From the NCBI GenBank assembly GCA_017994935.1, contig JAGOJU010000012.1, positions 1-64,000 of the forward strand: 64,000 nucleotides of DNA. Direction: 5' to 3'. The notes beneath the pieces are model-generated. The model was given only the letters and a program-made list of their open reading frames with translations, made no database searches and had not been told where the DNA came from. Position 1 is the stretch's first letter. Every line of letters begins with the position of its first letter. Below, piece after piece: positions 36,142 through 44,318 of this stretch. The DNA is from Opitutaceae bacterium. Its GTDB lineage: Bacteria; Verrucomicrobiota; Verrucomicrobiia; Opitutales; Opitutaceae. Made by a program: the position numbers and the translations under genes.

Positions 36142-36250
36142 CCGGATTCTGGAAATGCGGCCAGGTGTGTATCGGAAAATCAGATACGGCTGCGGACTGG
36201 AACTTCTTCCTGGGCGCCGTGCACCAGATGGATGTGGTACGAATTCACTG

Positions 36251-37390
36251 ATGTCTGGTTTCTGTAGGCTGCGTTTCGCGGGCCGGTTAACGACTCTCGT
36301 GAGTGTCCTTTCCCGAACACGCGTCCTGCTCGGCGTGATGTCGTTCTTTACGATCATACTTCCTGCCGCTGTGATGGCCGGACCTCACCCGGGCTGGATA
36401 CCTCTTGCGCCGTTGCCTGATCCCATCGGTTTCGCCGGCATGGCTGCCGGTGTGCTCGACGGGAAACTTGTCGCCATGGGTGGCAGCCAATGGAACCGGC
36501 CAATCTGGCGGAAAGGCAGTCGCCAATTCAACGACAGGATCTTCGTCCTCGATGAGCTGGACGGAAAATGGAGATGTGCGGTCGCCGGACTGCCAGAGCC
36601 ATCTGGACACTTTGCTGCTGCAGCTGCGGACGGTGCCATCTATCTCGCGGGAGGCACGGATTTGCGCGGATGCCGGTCGACGGTCTATGAGGTGCGCGCC
36701 GAGGCGGGTGACTTCGCGTTGCGAAAGCTCCCCGATTTACCCAAACCGACCGGATATGCGGCTGGGGTGTTTGCTGAAGGGCGTTTCTTTGTGATGGGGG
36801 GTGTTTCAGATCCTTCGTCGACGGATCCCTCGCGCGAGGTTTGGTCGCTTGACACTGCCGATCCTGAGGTGGGCTGGCGCCGCGAGGCTGATCTGCCGGG
36901 GCCAGGAGTGATTGTCCCCTCTGCGGGCGCGGCAGTGAAGTCGGTCTTCCTCTTCGGCGGCATGGCGTTCGAAGCAGGTAAACCCGTTCCCTCGAAAGCG
37001 GCCTATCGCCTTTCTCAATCAGGCTCGGCCTGGGAGCGCCTGCCGGATATTCCCAAACCGCGGATTGGCGCAAACTCGCCGTGTCCGCTCCTTGCGGACG
37101 GCAGCCTCTGGCTTGTCGGCGGCTACGCGGCAGTCTGGACAGGCGAGCAGCGCGAGCATCCGGGATTTGATGGGGAGACCTACCGTTTTCATGTGACGAA
37201 CCGGACGTGGTCACCGGGGCCCAGGCTGCCAAATGTCGGTGCCGGGGACCGTGATTCCCCTGTAGATGCGGGGCCGGTGCCCCCGATTGGGGCTCCGGTG
37301 GTCGTGTGGCGGAGCCATGTGATTGTGATCGGCGGCGAAGTGAGACCAACGACGCGAACGCCAACGGTGATCGCCTGGGCGCTGCCTTGA
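36251..37390 (+). CDS. NanM-like kelch-repeat protein (putative sialate mutarotase)
   Basis: A 379-residue exported protein with at least five kelch repeats (double-glycine units such as GKLVAMGGS, GAIYLAGGT, GRFFVMGGV, KSVFLFGGM and GSLWLVGGY). This matches N-acetylneuraminate epimerase NanM, a periplasmic six-bladed propeller that speeds sialic-acid anomer conversion. The start is uncertain: ATG 36155, 36251 or 36338 are possible; 36251 gives a signal peptide with an Arg-rich beginning. It sits between the GntR and DapA/NanA-family genes, supporting a role in sugar-acid scavenging. Confidence 0.75.
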   Translation: MSGFCRLRFAGRLTTLVSVLSRTRVLLGVMSFFTIILPAAVMAGPHPGWIPLAPLPDPIGFAGMAAGVLDGKLVAMGGSQWNRPIWRKGSRQFNDRIFVLDELDGKWRCAVAGLPEPSGHFAAAAADGAIYLAGGTDLRGCRSTVYEVRAEAGDFALRKLPDLPKPTGYAAGVFAEGRFFVMGGVSDPSSTDPSREVWSLDTADPEVGWRREADLPGPGVIVPSAGAAVKSVFLFGGMAFEAGKPVPSKAAYRLSQSGSAWERLPDIPKPRIGANSPCPLLADGSLWLVGGYAAVWTGEQREHPGFDGETYRFHVTNRTWSPGPRLPNVGAGDRDSPVDAGPVPPIGAPVVVWRSHVIVIGGEVRPTTRTPTVIAWALP

Positions 37391-37422
37391 GGAGTCTTGA
37401 TCTGTCCATTCCGGTTTTTCCC

Positions 37423-38391
37423 ATGCCAGCCAGAAGGAAGATTCCGAGGATTCCGCCGCTGACCCGCCATTCGCTGAACGGCGTCTGGTGTGCGCTTATC
37501 ACTCCATGGAACGACCGTGACGAAGTTGATTGCCGCCGCCTCGCCAGGGAGGTGCGCGGGTATGCCGGTACAGGTGTGCATGGCGTCTATACGGGTGGCA
37601 CCACCGGTGAGTTCTACACGCAGGACGATGCGACGTTTGGGCGCATCACTGAGGTGGTGGTCGCGCAGGCGCATGCCTTGGGCCTGCCCGTGCAGATCGG
37701 CGCGACGGCGCTGAGCACGCGCACAACGATCCAGCGTATTCGTGTGGCCAGGCGAGCAGGTGCCGATGCGGTCCAGCTTGCGCTGCCATTCTGGCTCGAA
37801 CTCAAGGATGACGAAGTCGAGCGGTTTGTTGCAGAGACAACCGCGGCGGCCGGAAAGATGCCGGTGGTCCTCTATCTGACAATGCGGTCGAAGCGAAAGC
37901 TCCTTCCAGGCTTTCTCGGACAGCTCGCGGCCAGGCACCCCACATTCATCGGAACCAAGGACACCGGAGCGACCGTGGAGGAAGTGAAGGCCATCTTGAA
38001 GGAGGCGCCGGATCTGGCGATTTTCGGCGGGGAGGATTTTTATGCGCGCATTCCCGTCGGTGGGCGTGGCGGCTATTGCTCGATCACCGGCTTCAATGCC
38101 CGCAAGGTGGTGGAACTCTACACGCTCTGCGTTGCCGGCCGTCTCGAACAGGCCAAGCCACTGGCCGATGCCTTTCATCGCTATCTGCACGAGGCGCTCG
38201 TGGGGCCATTGGTGAAGGAGGCCGGGCTATGGGACTCCGCCATCGATCGCATCCAGCGAGTCGCGGGCGGCGGAGTGGTCGGCCTGCGCTGCCAGTCACC
38301 CTACCGGAGCGGTACCGAGAAACACGTCAGGCAGCTGGTCGCCTGGGTAAGGAAGCACACCCCGGAGCTCCTGCCGGAGCACCTCGCCTGA
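37423..38391 (+). CDS. DapA/NanA-family (DHDPS-like) lyase or synthase
   Basis: A 322-residue class I aldolase of the dihydrodipicolinate synthase/N-acetylneuraminate lyase family. The carboxylate-binding GGTTGEF, the catalytic Tyr in VVLYLTMRSK and the Schiff-base Lys in FIGTKDTGA are present. The motif around GTTGE is closer to DapA and keto-deoxy-acid aldolases than to NanA, so the substrate is uncertain. Context (sialidase, NanM-like protein) suggests a sialic-acid-like or 2-keto-3-deoxy sugar. It converges on the esterase gene, one nucleotide apart. Confidence 0.82.
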   Translation: MPARRKIPRIPPLTRHSLNGVWCALITPWNDRDEVDCRRLAREVRGYAGTGVHGVYTGGTTGEFYTQDDATFGRITEVVVAQAHALGLPVQIGATALSTRTTIQRIRVARRAGADAVQLALPFWLELKDDEVERFVAETTAAAGKMPVVLYLTMRSKRKLLPGFLGQLAARHPTFIGTKDTGATVEEVKAILKEAPDLAIFGGEDFYARIPVGGRGGYCSITGFNARKVVELYTLCVAGRLEQAKPLADAFHRYLHEALVGPLVKEAGLWDSAIDRIQRVAGGGVVGLRCQSPYRSGTEKHVRQLVAWVRKHTPELLPEHLA

Positions 38392-38392
38392 C

Positions 38393-39742
38393 TCAGCGGA
38401 TGCCCGCTTGTGCGAGCACCCATGCATCGACCCTGGCATTCTGCTCGGGGTTGGTGGCATGGGGCATTTCCAGCGCGAGCAGCAGGTACTTGGGCGACGA
38501 GATCACATTGTAGGCTGCGAACATCGAGGTTGGTGGGCAGGTTTCGTCATTGTATCCCCAGGAGTAGTGTCCCGGGACCTTGAGTCTGCGCGCGAAGTTC
38601 ACCGCATCGTAATAGGCGGTCGTGGCGATCTTGGGATCGGTGGCGTGGGGAGAGGGACCCTGCGAGCTCGCGCGCATCATGTGCGGCCAGCCTCCGGCGC
38701 GGCCGTGCAGGTAGCCGGTGACATCGCAATAGGCGGGATAGTTGGCGGCGAGAGCTGTCACCCTGGGATCCAAAGCGGCGGTTACAATCGAGAGTTGTCC
38801 CCCCTGACTTCCACCCATGACGATGAGCTGCTTTCCGTTCCATTTCGGATGGGACACCAGGTAGTCGTTGCAACGCAGGCATCCGAGGTAGACCCGGCGG
38901 TAATAGTAGTTGTCACGCTGATCCAGGTTGATCGTGTAGTAGGTGGCGAGCGCGCCGCGGCCCAGGCTGGTGTAGACCTCCTGGGGCAGGTTGACGGGGA
39001 TGCCGTGAATGCCGATCTGCAGGGTGATGATCCCACGCTCGGCCATTTCGACAAGACCACGATAGGGGCGGACGCCGGCGCCTGGGACATTTAGGACTGC
39101 GGGAAATTTTCCTTCGGCCTTGGGCACGCAGAGGATGCCATAGATGCGGCTGGTGGAGTTGGCGTAGGGCCCGGCGGACTGAAGATTGAGCTGATAGACG
39201 TCCACCTTGGAAGTGCATAGCTCCGGCTGGAGGGTGAGCACCGGATCGAGGGGAATCGCTGCCAGCATCGCCTTCTGCGAATTCCAGAAGGCGTCGAAAT
39301 CGGTGGGGTTGGCCTGTGTCGGTGTAATCTTTTCCGGACTGAAACCGGCGGTTGCCGCGCCCCGGTAGCTTCTGCCTTCGATTTCGGCGGTCACCACGCA
39401 ACGAATGAATCCGGGAGAGGTGAGGGTGCCGCCGTCGATCACGAGCCCCTCGGCGGGGATGACCGCCGTCTTTTCGGGAACATCGAGCATTTCGGGGCCG
39501 ACACGATACTTGATTGCAACCTGCTCGAGGGGCTGCTGATCCCAGAATGCAGTGACCTTGAATTTGGCGGGTTCGCCGGTCTTGTAGGTCCAGCCCGCCC
39601 GGTCGGGAACAACACGCAGTTGGGTCGTCGCAACCCGTTGATCCGCCGGGGGCGGAACAACGATTTCCGCACGAAGGCACGGTGTCAGCGCTGCGAGCAG
39701 GCCTGCGGCGGCGAGGGAGAAGAAGGTGAGGGAGCGCTTCAT
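38393..39742 (-). CDS. Exported acetyl xylan esterase (AXE1)-like hydrolase
   Basis: A 449-residue alpha/beta hydrolase with a signal peptide (MKRSLTFFSLAAAGLLAALT) and an N-terminal beta domain of about 130 residues before the hydrolase core. The nucleophile elbow is VMGGSQGGQLS, and the likely catalytic His is in LEMPHATNPEQ, as in AXE1/cephalosporin-C deacetylases. It probably deacetylates carbohydrates outside the cytoplasm. It may assist the neighbouring locus by removing O-acetyl groups, which commonly block sialic acids, but this is inference. Confidence 0.82.
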   Translation of the reverse strand: MKRSLTFFSLAAAGLLAALTPCLRAEIVVPPPADQRVATTQLRVVPDRAGWTYKTGEPAKFKVTAFWDQQPLEQVAIKYRVGPEMLDVPEKTAVIPAEGLVIDGGTLTSPGFIRCVVTAEIEGRSYRGAATAGFSPEKITPTQANPTDFDAFWNSQKAMLAAIPLDPVLTLQPELCTSKVDVYQLNLQSAGPYANSTSRIYGILCVPKAEGKFPAVLNVPGAGVRPYRGLVEMAERGIITLQIGIHGIPVNLPQEVYTSLGRGALATYYTINLDQRDNYYYRRVYLGCLRCNDYLVSHPKWNGKQLIVMGGSQGGQLSIVTAALDPRVTALAANYPAYCDVTGYLHGRAGGWPHMMRASSQGPSPHATDPKIATTAYYDAVNFARRLKVPGHYSWGYNDETCPPTSMFAAYNVISSPKYLLLALEMPHATNPEQNARVDAWVLAQAGIR

Positions 39743-39834
39743 TGGAGAAAGGGGATTGAAAATAGTCTCGGCAATCTGCCCTGCATTTGGGATGGCTTGG
39801 CAGACAGCGGCAACAAAAGATATCAGGACATTTT

Positions 39835-41658
39835 ATGGCCCTTTGGGAATACAAGATCATCGGCAGCGGAAAGGGAGGCTTTGGAAGCCCGTCGCTGCTC
39901 GAATCACATCTCAACCAGCTCGGCAAAGACGAGTGGGAGATCATTGCTTTTCACACGCATCCTGACAATCCGCTCGCCTTCCATGGTCTGGCGCGACGCA
40001 CGACCCAGAGGGACTGGACGCTTCAGGATGCGGCGGCGGCGGCGGCCAAGGCAGAGGCCGAAAAGCTGCGTGCCGAATTTGCGGCCAAATTCCAGGCGGC
40101 ACAGTCCGGTGCGTCCGCGGAGGAGAATCCCGCGTCGCTGATCGGAGAAGTGGCCTCCCCCGAGGACGGCCTACGGCGGCTGCGCGATACAGACCGCGAT
40201 CAGGATCCAGAGGCCTTGGCGGACTCCGACGATGCGGAGGAAATGCCTCTCGATGCGGAGGATGAACTGCCGACGTTTTTCGATTACATCCGGCCTTACA
40301 TGCGTCGCAACCAGAGAGGTCCGGGTCTTTCGCTGGCGGTGGACTATCTTGCGAACAAGATTGACCAGTCGCCGGGTGACATCGTGACGGCCCTGAAGGA
40401 GTGCGGTTTCGTCATTCCGGAGGATGAGGACGATGATCCCTCCTACCTTGAATACGACGGCGACCTTTTTTGGGTAAACGTCAACAGGCATCACCAGCTC
40501 TTCATCAATACGAAAGAAAAGCCGCGTCCGGTATTCCGGGCGGTGAAGGGCCAGACGGTCGCACCGCCGGAGAAAACGGAGGAAACGCCGCGGGAAGGTC
40601 GCCGGGAGGGACGTCATCGTAAAGGGGACGAAGCGAGGTCCGAAGATTCCCCCGCCCCGCAGGCATCCGAGCGAGACATTGACGGACCTGCAGGAGACTC
40701 GCCGACCCCGGCGGGAGGTGAAGGTGAAAAAGTGCGGGATGCGTCCGGGGAGAAACGACAGCCGCAGGACCGTGGCTCCCGAAAAGAACGCGCCCAGCAG
40801 CCTGCCGCGCCAGTGGCTGCGAACCCGGTGGTGCTGCCGGGCGGGGAGGAACTCCTTGCCAGGCTGCGGCCGCACATGCGTCGCAACCGCCGTGGCCCTG
40901 GGATGTCCGGAAGCATCAGTTTCCTGTCACGCGCACTCGATCAGTCGGATGCCGAGCTCACCGCCTCACTGGCTGCCGCCGGCTTTTCAATTCCCGAAAA
41001 ATCAAGCGACAGGCCGTCCTTCATCGACGCCGGCAGCTGGAGTTACTGGATCAACAAGGACAACCGCGGCGGACTATGGATCAACGGCCGTGAAAGACGT
41101 TCGCATGACGGCAGGGGGCGCGGAGAAGGATCGCCCGGTGCCGGAACTCCTGGCGCGGACCCCGCTCCGGCGTCGACGCAGTCCGGATCAGGGGCGCCGG
41201 CTGGCTCTGCGGAGCCCGTGGCGGGCGAGCCGGCCACGGTGACCCCCGCCCCGGAGCAGTCGCTAGAAGTGACCCCCGCCGCCTCATCGCAGGATCCGGC
41301 CCAGACGGACTCGACCGCTGCGGCACCGGCTGGTGCAGCAGGCGGCCTCCTCGCCTCGGTTCGCGGCCTTCTGAAAACCAAGCCGCGCAGCACCACGGCT
41401 GCGGGGGAACTGGAAACGATCGCGCAGGCGTTGTACCTGTCGTCGGAAGAACTGCTGCGCGCGCTGTCGGGTCTGGGCCTGACTGTGCCGCCCGAAGGTA
41501 TTGAGAAATCCGATACGATTGAAGTGTCCGGTGATTTGCTGTGGATCTCACGGGCCAGGAAGGGCGGGGTTCTATCTTTGAACGCGAAGGCCGCGAAACC
41601 TGTGCGCAAGGCCCGACCGGCGCGGAAAGCCGCGAAGCCCGGCGAGGCCGCCGAGTGA
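39835..41658 (+). CDS. DUF4177 protein with three copies of an unrecognised domain
   Basis: A 607-residue protein with no signal peptide. Residues 1-60 match DUF4177 (ALWEYKIIGSG, HLNQLGKDEWEIIAF). Three copies of an approximately 80-residue unit follow, at about 145-226, 336-420 and 505-585. Shared features of copies 1 and 2 are RPxMRRNxRGPG, then a DQS turn, GFxIPE, DxPSF or DPSYL, and a closing WxN.../WIN strand; copy 3 is more diverged (GLGLTVPPEG, GDLLWISRARKG). Low-complexity charged or Ala/Pro-rich linkers separate them. AGGA precedes the ATG by 8 nt. Function unknown; the repeat looks like a small winged-helix-type fold. Confidence 0.75.
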   Translation: MALWEYKIIGSGKGGFGSPSLLESHLNQLGKDEWEIIAFHTHPDNPLAFHGLARRTTQRDWTLQDAAAAAAKAEAEKLRAEFAAKFQAAQSGASAEENPASLIGEVASPEDGLRRLRDTDRDQDPEALADSDDAEEMPLDAEDELPTFFDYIRPYMRRNQRGPGLSLAVDYLANKIDQSPGDIVTALKECGFVIPEDEDDDPSYLEYDGDLFWVNVNRHHQLFINTKEKPRPVFRAVKGQTVAPPEKTEETPREGRREGRHRKGDEARSEDSPAPQASERDIDGPAGDSPTPAGGEGEKVRDASGEKRQPQDRGSRKERAQQPAAPVAANPVVLPGGEELLARLRPHMRRNRRGPGMSGSISFLSRALDQSDAELTASLAAAGFSIPEKSSDRPSFIDAGSWSYWINKDNRGGLWINGRERRSHDGRGRGEGSPGAGTPGADPAPASTQSGSGAPAGSAEPVAGEPATVTPAPEQSLEVTPAASSQDPAQTDSTAAAPAGAAGGLLASVRGLLKTKPRSTTAAGELETIAQALYLSSEELLRALSGLGLTVPPEGIEKSDTIEVSGDLLWISRARKGGVLSLNAKAAKPVRKARPARKAAKPGEAAE

Positions 41659-41672
41659 GCTCCTGACCTGAC

Positions 41673-42365
41673 GTGCTGAGGATCACCGATCTCTGCAAAC
41701 GATTCCGTTCCCCTGAGGCGGGTGGCGCCTGGGTGGAGATTGTGAGGGTGCCACAATTTGCCCTGGCGGCCGGTGAGCAGCTGGCGCTGCGGGGCGAGAG
41801 CGGTTCGGGCAAGACCACGTTCCTGCATCTGATCGCCGGCATTCTCGCGGCGGATGAGGGCACGATCGAACTCGATGGAAGCATCGTGACCCAGATGAGC
41901 GAAGCGCGCCGGGACCGTCTTCGGGCGCAAAAGATCGGTTACATTTTCCAGACCTTCAATCTGCTGCAGGGTTACACAGTTCTGGAGAACGTGATGCTGG
42001 GCATGAGTTTTGGCGCCGGTGCGGATCGCGTGCGTGCGCGGGAGCTGCTGGTGCGGGTGGGGCTGGGGCATCGCCTGACCCATTTTCCCCGGCAGTTGTC
42101 CACTGGCCAGCAGCAGCGTGTGGCTGTTGCAAGGGCGCTGGCGAACCGGCCGAGGCTGGTGCTGGCGGACGAACCCACGGGGAATCTCGATCGCAGGCAC
42201 GGGGCCGACTCCCTCGCACTCATCCGCGAGGCGTGCCGGGAAGCGGGGGCGGCGCTGCTCCTTGTCAGCCATGACGAGGAGGTGCTCTCGAAGTTCGAAG
42301 TCCTTCGCTCATTCTCAGACATCAACCGCCCGGCGCAGGCAGAGGTTGCTCCGCGGAGGAGCTGA
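41673..42365 (+). CDS. ABC transporter ATP-binding protein (LolD/MacB type)
   Basis: A 230-residue ATPase starting at GTG 41673, 14 nt after the DUF4177 gene. Walker A is GESGSGKTT, the signature is LSTGQQQRVAVARAL, and Walker B is LVLADEPTGNLD. This matches the LolD/MacB/FtsE group that drives mechanotransmission with FtsX-type permeases rather than importing solutes. With the next gene it forms a complete half-transporter pair. Confidence 0.92.
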   Translation: MLRITDLCKRFRSPEAGGAWVEIVRVPQFALAAGEQLALRGESGSGKTTFLHLIAGILAADEGTIELDGSIVTQMSEARRDRLRAQKIGYIFQTFNLLQGYTVLENVMLGMSFGAGADRVRARELLVRVGLGHRLTHFPRQLSTGQQQRVAVARALANRPRLVLADEPTGNLDRRHGADSLALIREACREAGAALLLVSHDEEVLSKFEVLRSFSDINRPAQAEVAPRRS

Positions 42366-42376
42366 GGGATTCCAAC

Positions 42377-43582
42377 GTGACGCTGCCGCTCATCATCTAT
42401 CGAAGCCTTCGCCAGCATGCATTGTCCACGCTTGTCACCGCTGGCAGCATCGCCCTCGCGGCGGGATTGCTCATGGTGGTCTGGATGGTGAAGGTGCAGT
42501 CGCAAAAGGCGTTTCTGGAAACCAGCACGGGATTCGACGCCGTGCTCGGTGCACGCGGATCCAAGCTTCAGATCGTGCTCAACAGCATCTTCCATCTCGA
42601 GGCTTCCCCGGGAAATGTGAGTGCGGCCGATTACGAGCAGATCAGGAGGGATCCGCGCGTAAAGGCCGCGATTCCGCTGGCACTTGGTGACAACTATTAC
42701 GGATTCCGCGTGGTTGGGACGATCGAGGACCTGTTCACGAAGGTGGAGTATGCGAAAGGGAGGAAGTACCAGATCGAGCCAGGCGGTCGCCTCTTTGCCG
42801 GTGCCTCCCGCGAGGCTGTCGTGGGCAGTTTCGTGGCGGAGAAGCTCAAGCTGAAAGTGGGGGATACCTTCAAGCCCTATCATGGCCTTGTCTACGTGGC
42901 CAATGCCCAGCACGAGGATGTCTTCACGGTTACCGGTGTGCTTGCGCCCACCAATACGCCAGCCGACAAAGTCATCTGGATTCCCTTGTCCGGGATACAG
43001 ACAATGTCGGGACATGATGCCAAGTTTGCGACCGATGTCAGCGCGGTCCTGATCCAGTTCCGCACGCCGACAGCGGGCCTCATGATGGACATGATGTACA
43101 ACAAGCAGGGGAACAGGCTGACGCTCGCCTATCCCGTGGCGGCGATCATCTCTGACCTGTTTGGCAAGATCGGCTGGTTCGACCGGGTATTGGCGCTGGT
43201 GGCGTACCTGGTGGCGCTGGTGGCGGCAGCCAGCGTGCTCGCGAGCATCTATGCCTCGATGAGCGCGCGCCGCCGCGACCTCGCGATCCTGAGGTCACTC
43301 GGCGCCAGGCGCCGCACGATTTTTGCCGCCGTTGTCGCGGAAGCGGCGACCATCGGCGCGATCGGTGCGGTCATTGGTTTCGTCTTCTACTTTGCGCTGC
43401 TGGCGGCGGTTGCGGGTGTGATCCGGAACCAGACGGGTGTGGTGATCGACATTGCATCAACGCATGCGATCCTGTGGATCGCGCCGCTTGCGATGATCGG
43501 ACTGTGCGCGCTGGGCGGCCTGGTACCCGCAATCAAGGCCTATCGGGTGCCGGTTGCCGAATCACTTGCGCCGACCTCGTAG
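42377..43582 (+). CDS. FtsX-type ABC transporter permease
   Basis: A 401-residue permease starting at GTG 42377, 11 nt after the ATPase gene. It has the MacB/FtsX layout: transmembrane helix near residues 15-35, a large periplasmic domain to about residue 250, then three C-terminal helices with a cytoplasmic loop (MSARRRDLAILRSLGARRR), the usual coupling region. Probably acts in lipoprotein or envelope-factor handling; no LolA/LolB gene is nearby. Confidence 0.92.
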   Translation: MTLPLIIYRSLRQHALSTLVTAGSIALAAGLLMVVWMVKVQSQKAFLETSTGFDAVLGARGSKLQIVLNSIFHLEASPGNVSAADYEQIRRDPRVKAAIPLALGDNYYGFRVVGTIEDLFTKVEYAKGRKYQIEPGGRLFAGASREAVVGSFVAEKLKLKVGDTFKPYHGLVYVANAQHEDVFTVTGVLAPTNTPADKVIWIPLSGIQTMSGHDAKFATDVSAVLIQFRTPTAGLMMDMMYNKQGNRLTLAYPVAAIISDLFGKIGWFDRVLALVAYLVALVAAASVLASIYASMSARRRDLAILRSLGARRRTIFAAVVAEAATIGAIGAVIGFVFYFALLAAVAGVIRNQTGVVIDIASTHAILWIAPLAMIGLCALGGLVPAIKAYRVPVAESLAPTS

Positions 43583-43589
43583 GGGACTG

Positions 43590-44162
43590 TCAGGGCACCG
43601 GCTCAGGGGAGAGCACGGTATCGTCGGGAGTGTAGAGCTTGCGGTCGGGTCCGGCCGAGCGGATTTCCATGCGCGTGCCGCTCAACTGGTGAAAGAAGAA
43701 AGGCGTGCCCCAGCGATCGACGAGTTCGCCCGCCGCGTTGATTGCCGGATGACGCTTCGGAATCATGGCAATGTGGAATTTGTTGTCACCGGTGAGGGCG
43801 CGGGTGATATCGGCATTGCTGCCGAAAGGGTTTCCGCCGTGCGGAAAGGTCACCTGCCACGAGGCAAAAAGATCGTTGAGCAATCTGAGATCGTCGTGAA
43901 TCGACTTGCCGGATGCGTTGAGTTGATCGATGCCCTCAAAAGTGGCGTCCTCGACGGCAGCCGCCCCCTCGGCTACGCGTGGAACGGAGTCCGGCGGGAG
44001 GTTGGCGATGGCGGAGGATGAAGGTGACGGAAAAACAGGCGCCTTCGAGGGAACGGCGGCTGTCGGGGCAGGCGGCGCTGGCTTCCTTGGTTGGCCGAAG
44101 TACCACATTGCAACTGCGGCAGCCAGGAGTGCGACGGCGTAGAAGATGCGACGATTTCGCAT
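43590..44162 (-). CDS. Membrane-anchored hypothetical protein, pseudopilin-like C-terminus
   Basis: A 190-residue protein with one N-terminal transmembrane helix (RRIFYAVALLAAAVAMWYFG) and a Pro/Ala/Ser-rich linker. The C-terminus has RWGTPFFFHQLSGTRMEI and SAGPDRKLYTPDDTVL, which resemble the calcium-binding end of type II secretion major pseudopilins (GspG), but the N-terminal pilin-type cleavage motif is missing. It converges on the permease gene with 7 nt between. ATG 44162 chosen. Confidence 0.65.
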   Translation of the reverse strand: MRNRRIFYAVALLAAAVAMWYFGQPRKPAPPAPTAAVPSKAPVFPSPSSSAIANLPPDSVPRVAEGAAAVEDATFEGIDQLNASGKSIHDDLRLLNDLFASWQVTFPHGGNPFGSNADITRALTGDNKFHIAMIPKRHPAINAAGELVDRWGTPFFFHQLSGTRMEIRSAGPDRKLYTPDDTVLSPEPVP

Positions 44163-44318
44163 GGCGGGATCAGATCTGAGGCTCGTCAGAAGCGGCGCGG
44201 AGAGAAATTCCAAGTCGTGACTTGGAGATGATACGTGACACACGATATCTGCTCGGACACCGCGTGTCGCAGAGCGATCGCGGCGTTTCCGGGAAAATCG
44301 CGCGGCGGCTCGGAAAAA

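Noticed and set aside
41043..42272. Long minus-strand frames opposite the DUF4177 and ABC genes
   Set aside because: Shadows of genes with clear Walker motifs; no independent features.
43590..44162. Calling the anchored protein a type II secretion pseudopilin
   Set aside because: The C-terminal loop is similar, but the prepilin cleavage motif and any gsp neighbours are missing.
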